The notes under the pieces: generated by a model | Databases searched by the model: none | The model's input: only the letters and a program-made list of their open reading frames with translations | Told to the model about the DNA's origin: nothing | DNA from: Chloroflexota bacterium | Lineage (GTDB): Bacteria > Chloroflexota > Dehalococcoidia > UBA1151 > UBA1328 | Length of the DNA stretch: 6,634 bases | Assembly (NCBI GenBank): GCA_002687335.1 | Contig: NYZY01000075.1 | Coordinates: forward strand, 1-6,634 | Direction of reading: 5' to 3' | In this document: piece after piece, positions 5,878 to 6,634 of the stretch | Position numbering within the stretch: position 1 is the stretch's first letter | How the letters are laid out: each line of letters starts with the position of its first letter | Translations under genes and position numbers: made by a program

Positions 5878-5968
5878 TCAGCGTTTCCGAAAATCATCGG
5901 TAATCTGGCCACTAATTTTGTTCGGTAGCATGGCCCGAACATCTGCCGGCACATCCGTACCTATTTTT
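5878..5968 (-). other. Probable continuation of the Prim-Pol protein in a shifted frame
   Basis: Removing one base from the A5 run (T5 on the + strand, 5964-5968) joins the upstream ...L-K-D-I-K to I-G-T and then DVPADVRAMLPNKISGQ, reaching a TGA at 5880-5878. The new tail has ordinary protein composition, with alternating hydrophobic and charged residues and ending D-D-F-R-K-R. The unshifted tail is Cys/Gly-rich and unlike a folded protein. This suggests a one-base insertion (mutation or sequencing/assembly error) and a native stop at 5878 rather than 5912. Confidence 0.45.
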
Positions 5969-6634
5969 GATGTCTTTGAGGGTTTTCTGAAGTTCGTGTT
6001 GTGTACTGTTGTACGTTCGCCAGTTCATCCGGTCGATTACGCTCACTGGCTCATCGTGGGAATTGTGATAAACGATCTCTTCCTCGATATGGGCTTTCAG
6101 GACATTTTTCTCCCGTTCTGAGCGTCTTTGCGTTTTCTTCTGATTACGTAACGAATTTTCTTTCTGTTTTTCGGTCGAGAGCCTTCGTTTTTCACCCCTC
6201 TTTTTGTAATTGGCGTTAATCATCTGTTCCCGGGTGAACTGTTTCTGGGTGTGCCCGCCCTGATGCATGCCTGGAAGGTGAAGATGTTCTGCTTGTAAGA
6301 AGAGCAGTGCCTCAACAAGGTCCCTGTCTTCTTTTGGCTGGAATCGTGGGTTATCGAAGTCGATATATGGATACTTGCCGAACCATAGATATTCACCGTC
6401 CGGCCTGGCTGAAGGCGGGGCGACGATAAAAAAACGGTGATCATTCCTTATGTCAATGCCTTTTCTGCGGCCCAGATTGTTGCATGCTTTGAGCCGGTCG
6501 TCCCTTTTCACGTAAATGTGTATCCCTCCGGACGGCGACCGAACCCACAGGTTTCTCTCACAAAGGCCCCCCAGGTTATTTACGTACGTCGAGCTGTCCG
6601 GGTCGATTATCTGGCGCACCCCCGGCTCCCATGT
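5912..6634 (-). CDS. Primase-polymerase (Prim-Pol, AEP superfamily) domain protein, 5'-partial
   Basis: The frame is open to the right edge, so the GTG at 6619 is probably internal; residues are counted from the edge codon. The three archaeo-eukaryotic primase catalytic motifs appear in order: I-I-D11-P-D13 (motif I, DxD), S-P-S-G-G-I-H39-I-Y (motif II), and G-I-D61-I-R followed by F-F-I-V-A-P-P-S (motif III). This is the bifunctional primase/polymerase N-terminal pattern (PF09250-like), whose proteins make primers and extend DNA in plasmids, phages and integrated elements. The domain's first portion lies outside the window. After it, residues about 135-190 are very basic and probably helical (K-K-R-G-E-K-R-R, R-N-Q-K-K-T-Q-R-R). 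No helicase domain follows before the stop at 5912. The last 17 residues, rich in Cys/Gly and ending H-A-T-E-Q-N, look like out-of-frame sequence (see the adjacent entry), so the C-terminus is probably frameshifted. Confidence 0.85.
   Translation of the reverse strand, partial: TWEPGVRQIIDPDSSTYVNNLGGLCERNLWVRSPSGGIHIYVKRDDRLKACNNLGRRKGIDIRNDHRFFIVAPPSARPDGEYLWFGKYPYIDFDNPRFQPKEDRDLVEALLFLQAEHLHLPGMHQGGHTQKQFTREQMINANYKKRGEKRRLSTEKQKENSLRNQKKTQRRSEREKNVLKAHIEEEIVYHNSHDEPVSVIDRMNWRTYNSTQHELQKTLKDIKNRYGCAGRCSGHATEQN

Larger units (their letters stand above)
5236..5911. other. Gene-free interval between hsdM and Prim-Pol
   Basis: 676 bp without a convincing coding region on either strand. From left to right it holds the hsdM leader with its 12-bp inverted repeat, a 27-bp palindrome, a stretch with little visible structure around 5371-5452 (including GGGGCGGGTTCC at 5440-5450), the AT-rich palindromic block, a pair of TGAGnnACGTTTTTT direct repeats, the candidate pseudoknotted RNA and a short hairpin before the Prim-Pol 3' end. 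Confidence 0.6.

Noticed and set aside
5736..5954. 72-codon - strand ORF overlapping the Prim-Pol 3' end and the structured region
   Set aside because: Arg/Cys/Asn-rich composition with no recognisable domain. It lies in neither the Prim-Pol frame nor the better continuation frame, and it covers the inverted-repeat set.
5950..5970. Programmed ribosomal frameshift in the Prim-Pol gene
   Set aside because: The zero-frame codons (ATC AAA AAT AGG) do not form a standard -1 slippery heptamer, and no stimulatory stem was seen just downstream; a one-base insertion is simpler.

Overview
The window looks bacterial. It has Shine-Dalgarno-preceded TTG starts, a lipoprotein-type export signal, a type I restriction-modification methyltransferase (HsdM) gene and a primase-polymerase of the kind carried by plasmids, phages and integrated elements. 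Base composition is moderate, with a sharply AT-rich stretch around 5450-5585. I cannot name the organism. Repetitive surface beta-sandwich proteins beside secreted subtilases suit a free-living environmental bacterium, but that is only inference.

Left part (1-4040): two convergent genes for exported proteins. On the + strand is the 3' part of a repetitive protein (2-1402) that alternates fibronectin-III-like domains with transthyretin/carboxypeptidase-regulatory-like domains. Facing it, on the - strand (1466-3889), is a complete subtilisin-family (S8) protease of about 807 residues. It has an atypical lipobox, a Glu/Ser/Lys/Ala-rich stalk encoded by an 18-bp tandem repeat, an I9-like propeptide, a complete D-H-N-S active site and eight paired cysteines. 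Its likely start is a TTG at 3889 with a strong ribosome-binding site.

Middle part (4041-5235), - strand: the N-terminal 282 codons of hsdM are intact, including the SAM-binding motif DPACGTAG and the catalytic NPP. Homology then stops abruptly at about 4389, where a short three-helix membrane-protein ORF begins in another frame. No rest of hsdM, no hsdS and no hsdR is seen, so this is the stump of a decayed or rearranged type I system.

Right part (5236-6634): about 680 bp with no convincing gene but an unusual density of inverted repeats. These include a perfect 12-bp inverted repeat just upstream of hsdM, AT-rich palindromes, and a compact set at 5648-5785 with pseudoknot topology. The set is a candidate structured RNA or replication-control region. 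Beyond it, on the - strand and running off the right edge, is a primase-polymerase (Prim-Pol, AEP superfamily) gene with all three catalytic motifs. Its C-terminal end appears to be cut short by a one-base frameshift in an A5 run.

Taken together, 4041-6634 reads as a degraded mobile or defence island (Prim-Pol, structured non-coding DNA, hsdM stump) next to a pair of cell-surface genes.
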